In this document: piece by piece, positions 49,946 through 58,542 of the stretch
How positions within the stretch are numbered: position 1 is the stretch's first letter
Layout: every line of letters starts with the position of its first letter
Origin: Balneolaceae bacterium
GTDB lineage: Bacteria > Bacteroidota > Rhodothermia > Balneolales > Balneolaceae
Direction: 5' to 3'
NCBI GenBank assembly: GCA_034521495.1
Contig: JAXHMK010000002.1
Span: 49,348-113,347, forward strand
DNA: 64,000 nt
Made by a program: the position numbers and the translations under genes
The notes under the pieces: model-generated
What the model saw: the letters and a program-made list of their open reading frames with translations, nothing else
Database searches by the model: none
Told to the model about the DNA's origin: nothing

Positions 49946-52831
49946 ATGAAAATGTTACATAAACTTGCGTTGACGATATGCCTTCTTATAGGCCTTTCAA
50001 ACATCAGTCATGCTCAGAATGGAACTATTCGGGGAACCATTATCGAAGAAGAGACAGGTGAGCCCGTTTACGGTGTTACTGTTCTTGTACAAGGCACATC
50101 AAACGGTACAACAACCGATTTTGATGGAAAATTTAATCTCTCGCTTGCTGAAGGAGAATACGATCTGCGAATTAGTTACGTCTCTTACACTCCAGTAATT
50201 ATTGAAGAAATTGAAGTGGAAGAAGGCGAGGTGACTATTATCAATAATATCCGTTTGCAGAAAACAGTAGAAGAGATGGATGAAGTTGTAGTTACTGCTG
50301 AAGTCATGAATATATCAGAAGCGGCAATGATCACCACAAAAAGAAAATCAGCAAATATGCTTGATGGTATTTCTGCCGAAAGATTCAGAACGATTGGAGA
50401 TTCAAATGCGGCTGAAGCTTTAAAAAGAGTTACCGGTGTTTCTGTTGAAGGCGGCAAATATGTGTACGTCCGCGGTTTAGGAGACCGATACTCCAAGACC
50501 ATGATGAACTCCGTGGATATACCAAGTTTAGATCCAAATAAAAACAGTCTTCAGATCGATATTTTCCCAACCAATCTGATCGACAATATGATTATCACAA
50601 AAACAGCAGTTGCAGAAATGCCGGCTGATTTTACCGGGGGCATTGTAAACATTGAGACAAAAGAATTTCCTGAAGAACCGATACTCAATGTGTCATTCAG
50701 TACAAATTATAATCCATCCATGCACTTTAACAGTAACTTTTTGAGTTACGACGGAAGCAAGACAGACTTTTTAGGCTTTGATGGCGGTACACGTGAATTG
50801 CCGAGTGGTGCAGGTGCTGAAAATAATATACCTACTCCTATCAGCGGCGCTTCAGATCAGGAAGTAAATGATTTTGTAAACAGTTTCAGTTCAACGCTGG
50901 GGCCAAAAGAGCTAACGAACCCGATGGATATGAGTGCCGGGGTATCGCTTGGCAACCAGTTTGATGTGGGCGGCGGAAATACGCTTGGCTATATTTTAAC
51001 AGGTACATATAGAAGATCGAGTAATTATTACGAAAATTATCAATATGGAGAGTATCAAACACAGCCGGATGCAAATGCGTATGAATTAAAATATGCGACC
51101 ATACAGAACGGGGCGGTATCGGAGAGCAATGTACTTCTGGGCGGAATGGCCGGCTTGGCATTTAAAACAAATCGGTCGAAATATAAATTAACGGGTATGC
51201 AGCTGCAAAATGGTGAGAACCGCTCAACTGATTTCTTTATTGATAACAGTGTGGACGCTCCGGGACAGTCAGGATACACAGCAGATTCGTACAACCTTGA
51301 GTACAGTGAGAGAAGTGTAAGAAACTTCTTATTGAATGGAATCCACTATTTTAATGATGCCCGATGGGAAGTGAACTGGCGTGTATCTCCAACCTTTTCA
51401 ACCATGGATGACCCTGATATAAGAAAAACCACATATACCCGCTCAGCTAATGGCCCCAGGTTTAATGCCGGAGCAGGTGGATTCCCCAGCAGAATCTGGA
51501 GAAATATGGACGAAGTAAACTGGGTTGGCCGGATGGATATTACCGGCGACTATCAACTGTTTGGTGACCCTGCAAAAGTAAAATTTGGCGGCAGCTACAT
51601 TTATAAAGAGAGAGATTATGAAATCCTTTCTTTTAATATGCAGTTCTTTGGTGGCATCCCCGAATTAACCGGTGATCCATCAGAAATCCTGAAGCCGGAG
51701 AATATCTATCCCAATGGTAGTATTTACTATCAGTCAGGAAATCCCGATCCTAATCCGAATGCATATAGTTCAAATATCAATAATTATGCATTCTATGCTT
51801 CGAACGAGTTTCAACTGTTTTCCAATCTGAAAACCAGCCTTGGCCTCCGGGTTGAAAACTACGTTCAAAGACATACCGGAAGGGATGCCATTTTTGCGCA
51901 AGGTGGTAACGGAAATAACCTGGATAATGAAAAAGTACTGGATGCACTGGATTTCTTTCCCTCAGCAAATCTGACTTATTTTTTAACGGATCGGCAAAAT
52001 CTTCGGTTCTCATACTCGGGAACTATTGCGAGGCCATCATTTAAAGAACTGTCATTTGCGCAGATTTTAGATCCTGTATCAGACAGGATTTTTAACGGTG
52101 GATTATTCCCGATCGATGACTGGGACGGAAATTTGACTGAAACCCGAATCCAAAACTTTGATACTCGCTGGGAAATGTTTTTTGACAGAGGACAACTGTT
52201 ATCCATAAGTTTCTTCTATAAAGCATTTGATGATCCGATTGAGTTAGTAAGAATCCAGGCTCAGGCAACTTCAAGCGAATTTCAACCTCGGAACGTGGGG
52301 GATGGCCAGGTATTTGGTGCTGAATTTGAATTCAGAAAAAATCTTGGGTTTATCTCTGAAGTACTTACCTACTTCCATATCAACAGTAATGTAACATTTG
52401 TACAGTCTGAAATTGATATGACCGAGCAAGAGTTTGAAGCACGAAAAAACCGTGAAAAAACCGGACAAACCATTGATGATACCCGGCAAATGGCCGGACA
52501 AGCACCCTATATTATTAATGCTGGATTGTCGTACGATAATCCGGGCTTAGGGCTTGAAGGTGGACTTTTCTACAATGTTCAGGGTGAAACACTCACCGCT
52601 GTTGGGGGTGGATTGTTCCCTGATGTGTACACCAATCCATTTCACAATTTGAGATTGAATCTTAATAAAACACTTGGCCCACAAGATCGTGCATCTGTAA
52701 ACCTCAGTGTTACAAATATTCTGAATGATCAGCGAGGAGAGTTTTATCAAGGCTATAAAGCTGAAAAACAGATTTTCAGCCTATATCGTCCCTATACAGC
52801 TGTGAGTTTAGGATTTGAATATTCTTTCTAA
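49946..52831 (+). CDS. TonB-dependent receptor with CarboxypepD_reg-like domain
   Basis: From the ATG at 49946 the 961-residue precursor has a signal peptide (MLHKLALTICLLIGLSNISH), a CarboxypepD_reg-like domain (about 25-110: GTIRGTIIEEETGEPVYGVT), a plug domain (about 115-235: KRVTGVSVEGGKYVYVRGLG, ADFTGGIVNIETKEFPEEP), and a beta-barrel to the end, finishing in an aromatic residue (GFEYSF) as outer membrane barrels do. The YVRGLGDRYSKTMMNSVDIP signature is that of the large Bacteroidota receptor group seen beside solitary lipoproteins. It is not SusC-like in length and there is no SusD here. Energised by TonB with the ExbBD proteins, substrate unknown. A MITE-like element and a terminator follow. 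Confidence 0.94.
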   Translation: MKMLHKLALTICLLIGLSNISHAQNGTIRGTIIEEETGEPVYGVTVLVQGTSNGTTTDFDGKFNLSLAEGEYDLRISYVSYTPVIIEEIEVEEGEVTIINNIRLQKTVEEMDEVVVTAEVMNISEAAMITTKRKSANMLDGISAERFRTIGDSNAAEALKRVTGVSVEGGKYVYVRGLGDRYSKTMMNSVDIPSLDPNKNSLQIDIFPTNLIDNMIITKTAVAEMPADFTGGIVNIETKEFPEEPILNVSFSTNYNPSMHFNSNFLSYDGSKTDFLGFDGGTRELPSGAGAENNIPTPISGASDQEVNDFVNSFSSTLGPKELTNPMDMSAGVSLGNQFDVGGGNTLGYILTGTYRRSSNYYENYQYGEYQTQPDANAYELKYATIQNGAVSESNVLLGGMAGLAFKTNRSKYKLTGMQLQNGENRSTDFFIDNSVDAPGQSGYTADSYNLEYSERSVRNFLLNGIHYFNDARWEVNWRVSPTFSTMDDPDIRKTTYTRSANGPRFNAGAGGFPSRIWRNMDEVNWVGRMDITGDYQLFGDPAKVKFGGSYIYKERDYEILSFNMQFFGGIPELTGDPSEILKPENIYPNGSIYYQSGNPDPNPNAYSSNINNYAFYASNEFQLFSNLKTSLGLRVENYVQRHTGRDAIFAQGGNGNNLDNEKVLDALDFFPSANLTYFLTDRQNLRFSYSGTIARPSFKELSFAQILDPVSDRIFNGGLFPIDDWDGNLTETRIQNFDTRWEMFFDRGQLLSISFFYKAFDDPIELVRIQAQATSSEFQPRNVGDGQVFGAEFEFRKNLGFISEVLTYFHINSNVTFVQSEIDMTEQEFEARKNREKTGQTIDDTRQMAGQAPYIINAGLSYDNPGLGLEGGLFYNVQGETLTAVGGGLFPDVYTNPFHNLRLNLNKTLGPQDRASVNLSVTNILNDQRGEFYQGYKAEKQIFSLYRPYTAVSLGFEYSF

Positions 52832-52833
52832 AA

Positions 52834-52983
52834 GCTAAAAGAGAGCTTTGAAATACCGGACATATTTCGACTTCGCTCCGCTGCGCTCAATAGGACGTCA
52901 GTTTGAGCGCAATGAGGAGGTACGACGAATGAAGTCGAAAACAAATGATTGTTTCTGCAAAGCTCTCTAAAACTGCTTTTAGC
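52834..52983. repeat. MITE-like element B, related to element A by its ends
   Basis: The ends GCTAAAAGAGAGCTTTG (52834-52850) and CAAAGCTCTC...TTTTAGC (52958-52983) are inverted repeats. Inside, TTTCGACTTC and GAAGTCGAAA, and GCGCTCAA and TTGAGCGC, pair as nested arms around the centre. The GAGAGCTTTG terminus resembles GAGGGCTTTGCAAAAC of the element at 8189-8317. 150 bp, no ORF. Confidence 0.7.
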
Positions 52984-53016
52984 CGACAACAAAAAAATTA
53001 GCTAAACGTTTCTTTG

Positions 53017-53058
53017 AGCCGATTGAGTGTTATTGACAGACACTCAATCGGCTTTTTT
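53017..53058 (+). terminator. Strong rho-independent terminator after the TonB receptor
   Basis: AGCCGATTGAGTGT-TATTGACAG-ACACTCAATCGGCT followed by six T; a perfect 14-bp stem. It closes the lipoprotein/receptor unit, or an unannotated short transcript from element B. Confidence 0.93.
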
Positions 53059-53126
53059 ATATTCAGTAGGTATATCGGGAACAGGATTCTATCAAATAGT
53101 GTTAGTTTGCTGGACAATAAATAATT

Positions 53127-53570
53127 ATGGGTAAAGACTTGGTACACGTAACACGAAAAGCACATTTTAACGCATCACACAGGCTCCATAATCCAAATAA
53201 ATCGGATGAGTGGAATAAGCGAGTTTTTGGGAAATGTAACAACCCAAACTGGCACGGTCACAATTACATCATTGAAGTAACGATAGCCGGTGAGCCAGAT
53301 TCCGAAACGGGCTATGTAATTGATCTTGGTGAATTAAAAAGCATCATCAAAAAAAGAATTATCGATCCCTGCGATCATAAAAATCTCAACCTTGAAGTTC
53401 CTTTTCTCGATGGAATTATTCCCTCTACAGAAAATTTGTGTAAAGCTTTCTTTTATGAGATAGAAGAGGAGATCGAACAACTATCAGATAATGATTCCAG
53501 GTTATACTCGGTACGCCTGCAGGAAACCGAACGAAACAGCGCGGAATATTGTCCTAACCTTTCGATATAA
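53127..53570 (+). CDS. 6-pyruvoyl-tetrahydropterin synthase/QueD family protein
   Basis: The 147-residue enzyme acts on dihydroneopterin triphosphate to give 6-pyruvoyl- or 6-carboxy-tetrahydropterin. Zinc ligands are His18 (FNASHRL), His43 and His45 ([14 protein letters not shown]); the catalytic Cys37 (FGKCNNP) sits in the position used by eukaryote-like PTPS, and CDHKNLN and [10 protein letters not shown] complete the active site. Placed 25 bases before folE2, so the two probably form one transcript. Product could be biopterin-type cofactor or the queuosine precursor; the presence of a pterin dehydratase gene in the window favours a recycled tetrahydropterin. Confidence 0.9.
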   Translation: MGKDLVHVTRKAHFNASHRLHNPNKSDEWNKRVFGKCNNPNWHGHNYIIEVTIAGEPDSETGYVIDLGELKSIIKKRIIDPCDHKNLNLEVPFLDGIIPSTENLCKAFFYEIEEEIEQLSDNDSRLYSVRLQETERNSAEYCPNLSI

Positions 53571-53595
53571 GAATCTATATTTTTCCAATTTATTT

Positions 53596-54495
53596 ATGAT
53601 TACAACAAACTTAAAACGATTTTACGACCCAACCTTTGCAGTAACTGACCAGTACAAAGAGAGCCTTCCCGACATGCAAAATGGCCCCGCCTCTTCCATT
53701 GAAGGTGCGAATGTTCCCATTCAGCAAGTTGGTATTTCTAATTTTAAGCTCCCTTTGAAATATCCCACTCCATCCGGAGAGCTTCTTACGCTTGAAACCT
53801 CTGTAGACGGATATGTAGGCCTCGATGCAGGTAAGAAGGGAATTAACATGGGTCGCATCATGCGGACCTTTTATAAATTCCAGGATGATGTATTTCATCC
53901 TGATAAGCTGGAAGAGATACTACTTGCTTATAAAGAAGATGTGGAGAGCCATACGGCCTTTTTAAAGCTCTCATTTAACTATCCGATGATGAAACAAAGC
54001 CTTCGTTCCGAGTATGAAGGATATCAATATTATAGGGTATCTATAGAAGGAAAAGTAGATGAGTATGACCGGTTCGCCAGTTTTATGCATCTTGATTTTG
54101 AATACAGCAGTGCCTGTCCATGCTCATATGAACTTTCCGAGCATGCTCGCGAAACAAGAGATATCGCTGCAATTCCGCACAGTCAGCGTAGTGTTGCCAA
54201 CCTCACTGTTCAACTAAACAGTGAAATGTTTGTGAATGATCTGGTTGAGATCTGCCGGGAAGCACTACAAACAGAGACGCAGGTAATTGTAAAACGCGAA
54301 GATGAGCAAGCATTTGCAGAGATGAACGGAGCCTTCCAGAAGTTTGTGGAAGATGCAGCTCGCCTTTTATATGACGAACTGAACAAAGAGGAACGAATCA
54401 GAGATTTTGTAGTTCGATGCGCTCACCTGGAGAGTTTACACAGCCATGATGCCGTGAGTCGCATTTGTAAAGGTGTGCCGAATGGTCTCAGATAA
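53596..54495 (+). CDS. folE2: GTP cyclohydrolase FolE2 (type IB)
   Basis: FolE2 opens the ring of GTP to give 7,8-dihydroneopterin triphosphate, the first step toward folate, queuosine and biopterin. From the ATG at 53596 it has 299 residues, with [40 protein letters not shown], the metal-binding Cys region [34 protein letters not shown] and the C-terminal [15 protein letters not shown]. The frame extends upstream to 53491 but overlaps the PTPS gene there; the internal ATG gives the family length and is preferred. Confidence 0.94.
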   Translation: MITTNLKRFYDPTFAVTDQYKESLPDMQNGPASSIEGANVPIQQVGISNFKLPLKYPTPSGELLTLETSVDGYVGLDAGKKGINMGRIMRTFYKFQDDVFHPDKLEEILLAYKEDVESHTAFLKLSFNYPMMKQSLRSEYEGYQYYRVSIEGKVDEYDRFASFMHLDFEYSSACPCSYELSEHARETRDIAAIPHSQRSVANLTVQLNSEMFVNDLVEICREALQTETQVIVKREDEQAFAEMNGAFQKFVEDAARLLYDELNKEERIRDFVVRCAHLESLHSHDAVSRICKGVPNGLR

Positions 54496-54508
54496 AAGAG
54501 GTTAAGAT

Positions 54509-54605
54509 AAACATGGTATTTTTCGAAACACTTTTGAAGTTCTATATAGATAAATAACTCAGCGCATCTTCTTTACTCAATGCTGGCTCTAAAAATACCA
54601 TGTTT
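54509..54605. repeat. Long-range 15-bp perfect inverted repeat between convergent genes
   Basis: AAACATGGTATTTTT (54509-54523) is the exact complement of 54591-54605. The arms are 67 bases apart and span the gap between folE2 and the convergent OGDH gene; they could form a two-way terminator or be the ends of a small decayed insertion. Confidence 0.5.
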
Positions 54606-54627
54606 TAGGAAATTGTTTCACCAAGTA

Positions 54628-57600
54628 TTACTCCAATCCAAGTGCCTGGTTCACTAACTTCTCCTGCTCAGCATCGTGAATTTTCTTCTGTCCGGCTGCG
54701 GTAGAAGCGGCTGCTTGTCTTCCGGCATAAGTAATGGTTTGGTCCTCCTTGAGGAGTGATTGGAGCCGTGGAAAGAGAAATGTCCATGCGCCCATATTTT
54801 TCGGTTCTTCCTGGCACCAGATGATATCCTTCACATGTTTATAATCATCAAGGAATTTTTCAAGATCTTCGTCCGGGAAAGGATAGAACTGCTCAATTCT
54901 GCCTATAGCAATATTCTCTTTCTCATTTTCTTCCCTGGCTTTATACAGATCATAATACACTTTGCCGGAGCAAATAATAAGCCGATCGATTGATTTTTTA
55001 TCTTCAACTTCAGAATCCGGTAAAAATGGTTGAAACGCTCCATTTGCTAATTCTTCAACACTGCAAACTGCCATTGGGTGTCTCAACAAGCTTTTGGGAG
55101 ACATTATGATAAGCGGCTTTTTCTTGTCTTGAAGAGTTTGTTTTCTGAGGATATGAAAGTACTGAGTGGGTGTTGTCAGGTTTGCCACTTGCATATTATC
55201 CTCGGCACATAACTGAAGAAAACGTTCCAGTCTTGCAGAGGAGTGCTCAGGCCCCTGACCTTCATATCCGTGGGGCAGTGTCATTACCAACGCTGCTTTT
55301 TGTCCCCATTTTTCTTCTGAAGCTGAAATAAACTGATCAATAATAACCTGAGCTCCGTTTACAAAATCACCGAATTGCGCTTCCCAAATGACAAGTGCTT
55401 CGGGAGTGGCGGATGAATACCCAAACTCAAAGCCCAGGGCTGCAAACTCACTCAATAAACTGTTAAAAGGATAGAAATTTCCCTGGTCATCGCTCAAATG
55501 GTTGAGGGGGGTAAATCGTTGAGCAGTTTGTGTTCCATGCAATACTGCGTGGCGATGAGAAAATGTACCACGTTCGGCATCCTGGCCAACAAGACGAACC
55601 GTTCGCCCGTTTTTAAGTAAGGATCCAAAAGCAAGCGCCTCAGCAAATCCCCAATCAATTTTTTTGTCGTTGTTTTGAGCCGCTTCAGCTCGTTTGGCAA
55701 GCTGTCTCAAAAGCTTGGGATTGGCATCAAAATCTTTTGGGACGGTATTGAGTTTAATCGCAATATCTTTCAGTTTCTCAATTTCATAAGTGGTATCGGG
55801 AAATTCATCCCGTTCACTCTGTTCCTTCTCAGAACGTTTCAGCATTTTATCTGTCACTTCGAGAGAGGGCGAACTTTTTGCATCTTCAAATGCCTGTTGA
55901 AGCAGTTCATCAAACTCATCAAAAATTGCCTGAGTTTCCTCTTCAGTAAACTCACCTTTTCTGAGCAATTCTTTAACGTAGCTGTCGCGAACTGTCGGAT
56001 GGTTTTCAATCTCTTTGTATAGTCCGGGCTGCGTGAATGCAGGTTCATCCCCTTCATTATGACCGTGTTTTCTGTAACAGATCAAATCAATAACAACATC
56101 TTTACCGAATTTCTGACGGTAATTCATCGCCAGGTTGATGGAATGAACGGCCGCTTCCGGATCATCTCCGTTTACGTGAAAAATTGGAGCAAGAATCATT
56201 TTTGCCAAATCCGATGCATACTCCGTGGAACGGGCATCTTTTGGCAGCGTGGTAAAGCCAATCTGATTGTTAATGATGAAGTGGATGGTACCACCGGTTT
56301 CATAGGCTCGCAGTTGAGACATATTCAGTGTTTCGGCAACCACACCCTGCCCGGCAAATGCGGCATCTCCGTGCATTAAAATCGGTACAATCTTTTTCCG
56401 GGCATCATCTTCATCGTAGTGATCCTGACTGGCCCTGGCAGCACCCTCAACTACGGGGTTTACTGCTTCAAGATGACTTGGGTTGGGCATCAATTCGATT
56501 TCAATAGATTCATCCTCATCAATCTTGTACGATCCTTTTGAACCAAGGTGGTATTTTACATCGCCGGATCCTTGGATTGTGTCGGGATCAACATTTCCTT
56601 CAAAATCTGCAAAAACTTTGCGATACGGTTTGTTCATAATATTCACGAGAATATTTAAACGCCCGCGGTGCGCCATACCCAGAAAGAATTTTTTCACATC
56701 GTTTTTGACTCCTTGTTCCATCAGAAAATGCATCATCGGAATAAGGGTTTCGGCTCCCTCCAGGGAAAAACGTTTGTGTCCTACATATTTTTTGTGGAGA
56801 AACTGTTCAAATGCCATCGCCTGGTTAAGCTTATGGAGGATATCTTCTTTGTCATCTTTAGTGAGATCAGGGGTATTGGTGGTCGATTCCATCGTTTCAC
56901 GCAACCACTTTCTCTCCTCCAGGTCGAGCAGATGCATATATTCAGCGCCAATTTTGCCACAATATGTTTCTCTGAGGAGCTGGATAATATCGCGTAGTTT
57001 AGCAGTCTTTTTACCGCCAAGTCCATCACAGTAAAATTCGCGATCCAAATCCCAGAGAGTAAGCCCGTAGTACTCAAGGTCGAGTTCTGGTCCCCGGCCC
57101 GGTTCTGTTTCAAGCGGGTCAAGATCGGCAAGAACATGACCCCGCATTCTATACATGTTGATGAGCCTCCAAACGGCTATCGCTCTTCGGTCTTGCTCAA
57201 GTGTATTTCCGCGGCCGCCTAACTGTCCCTCATATTTATCTTCTCCGTAAGGGAAGGGCTCATAAGGAATATCCAGATCAGAAAAGATCTTCTCATAAAA
57301 ATCTTTTTTGCCATTCAGCAGGTTATGAATGTGCTGCAGAAACATTCCAGACTCTGCACCCTGAATCACCCGATGATCGTACGTGCTGGTCATCGTCATT
57401 ACTTTACTCACGCCGAGCTGATTTAACACATCCTGGGCCATAGACTGAAATTCTGCAGGATAGTTGATAGCACCTGTTGCAATAATTGCACCCTGGCCTT
57501 TCATCAGGCGGGGGACAGAGGAAACTGTACCGATTGTACCCGGATTTGTAACACTGATGGTGGTATTGTCAAAATCAGCAAGTTCAAGATTTCCATTACG

Positions 57601-58260
57601 AGCCTTATCAATGAGTTCGGAGTAGGCCTCAAGAAACTCTCTGAAATTCATTTTGTCCACATTTTTAATATTGGGGACAACTAAATTTCTTGAACCATCT
57701 TTGCTTTCAAGATCTACAGCAATTCCAAGGTTCACCTGGTCCGGTTTTACCCGAAAATGATCGCCATTTTTTTCGGCATAGTAGGAGTTAATATTCGGAA
57801 ATTCCTTCAGCCCCTGGATAACCGCCCATGCAATCAGGTGCGTGAAAGAGGCTTTCATATTGCTGGTTTTCAGAAGATGTGAGTTGATGATCTTCCGATC
57901 TTCTGTCATCATTTTTACCGGCAAAACACGCAGAGAGGTAGCTGTTGGCACATAGATACTTTCATCCATGTTTTCAACAATTTTGGAAGCTACTCCTTTT
58001 ATTTTTTCGACTTCGGCGTCCTCAGGAATTTTTTGTTCCTTTTTTTCCTTAGCCGGCTTTTCCTCTTTAGGAGCTGGTTTTTCTTTAGTTACGGGAGCGC
58101 CATTTTCCTGGCTCGGCTCTTCCTCGACCTCTATACCTTCATGTTCATCAAAATATCGTTTCCAGTGCCCGGGTACAGACTCGGGATCTTCCTGGTACTG
58201 TTTGTATAGTTCATCTACAAGTGCGGAATTCGGTCCAAAAACGGCTTCAAGTGATTTCAA
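54628..58260 (-). CDS. kgd: Fused 2-oxoglutarate decarboxylase/dehydrogenase E1 and succinyltransferase E2 domain (Kgd type)
   Basis: The 1210-residue protein joins two TCA-cycle activities. Residues 1-45 match the OGDH E1 arm (SALVDELYKQYQEDPESVPG); about 46-80 is an acidic Pro/Lys linker; about 95-330 is a succinyltransferase E2 catalytic domain with TYDHRVIQGAESG (His296) but no lipoyl domain; about 345-1210 is the E1 thiamine-diphosphate enzyme with HGDAAFAGQGVVAETLNMSQ (630-649) and MAHRGRLNILVN. This is the Kgd layout first described in Mycobacterium; Bacteroidota normally have separate sucA and sucB. No sucB or lpd adjoins. Convergent with folE2, divergent from pepF. Confidence 0.95.
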   Translation of the reverse strand: MKSLEAVFGPNSALVDELYKQYQEDPESVPGHWKRYFDEHEGIEVEEEPSQENGAPVTKEKPAPKEEKPAKEKKEQKIPEDAEVEKIKGVASKIVENMDESIYVPTATSLRVLPVKMMTEDRKIINSHLLKTSNMKASFTHLIAWAVIQGLKEFPNINSYYAEKNGDHFRVKPDQVNLGIAVDLESKDGSRNLVVPNIKNVDKMNFREFLEAYSELIDKARNGNLELADFDNTTISVTNPGTIGTVSSVPRLMKGQGAIIATGAINYPAEFQSMAQDVLNQLGVSKVMTMTSTYDHRVIQGAESGMFLQHIHNLLNGKKDFYEKIFSDLDIPYEPFPYGEDKYEGQLGGRGNTLEQDRRAIAVWRLINMYRMRGHVLADLDPLETEPGRGPELDLEYYGLTLWDLDREFYCDGLGGKKTAKLRDIIQLLRETYCGKIGAEYMHLLDLEERKWLRETMESTTNTPDLTKDDKEDILHKLNQAMAFEQFLHKKYVGHKRFSLEGAETLIPMMHFLMEQGVKNDVKKFFLGMAHRGRLNILVNIMNKPYRKVFADFEGNVDPDTIQGSGDVKYHLGSKGSYKIDEDESIEIELMPNPSHLEAVNPVVEGAARASQDHYDEDDARKKIVPILMHGDAAFAGQGVVAETLNMSQLRAYETGGTIHFIINNQIGFTTLPKDARSTEYASDLAKMILAPIFHVNGDDPEAAVHSINLAMNYRQKFGKDVVIDLICYRKHGHNEGDEPAFTQPGLYKEIENHPTVRDSYVKELLRKGEFTEEETQAIFDEFDELLQQAFEDAKSSPSLEVTDKMLKRSEKEQSERDEFPDTTYEIEKLKDIAIKLNTVPKDFDANPKLLRQLAKRAEAAQNNDKKIDWGFAEALAFGSLLKNGRTVRLVGQDAERGTFSHRHAVLHGTQTAQRFTPLNHLSDDQGNFYPFNSLLSEFAALGFEFGYSSATPEALVIWEAQFGDFVNGAQVIIDQFISASEEKWGQKAALVMTLPHGYEGQGPEHSSARLERFLQLCAEDNMQVANLTTPTQYFHILRKQTLQDKKKPLIIMSPKSLLRHPMAVCSVEELANGAFQPFLPDSEVEDKKSIDRLIICSGKVYYDLYKAREENEKENIAIGRIEQFYPFPDEDLEKFLDDYKHVKDIIWCQEEPKNMGAWTFLFPRLQSLLKEDQTITYAGRQAAASTAAGQKKIHDAEQEKLVNQALGLE

Positions 58261-58542
58261 AATAGGGAGTCTTGAAAATTGGGAATGTAGTTAGATAGAA
58301 ATGATTTAAGAATATGCATCTGTACGACGAGCCCTGTTCCGGCTTTTTCGAAAATATAGATGATTTTAGCGTATTTAACATTATAAAACAGTACAAAACT
58401 AACCAATAAAGCTCAAAAATACGATGATTTTTGTACACCTGTATAGTTAATTTTTATCAAAATCGTCATTTATCGAGGGTGTTGCTTTCTTTATATTAAA
58501 TTTCAAATTCATCTATATAAAAACAGATATAAATTACATTAA
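58261..58542. other. Divergent promoter region of kgd and pepF
   Basis: 282 bases, AT-rich, with no gene. On the minus strand TATTTTTG (TAnnTTTG-like) occurs about 150 bases before the kgd ATG but lacks a clear -33 partner. No assignment is made for pepF. Confidence 0.4.

Noticed and set aside
53491..53595. Upstream extension of FolE2
   Set aside because: It overlaps the end of the PTPS gene in another frame and gives 35 residues with no family match.
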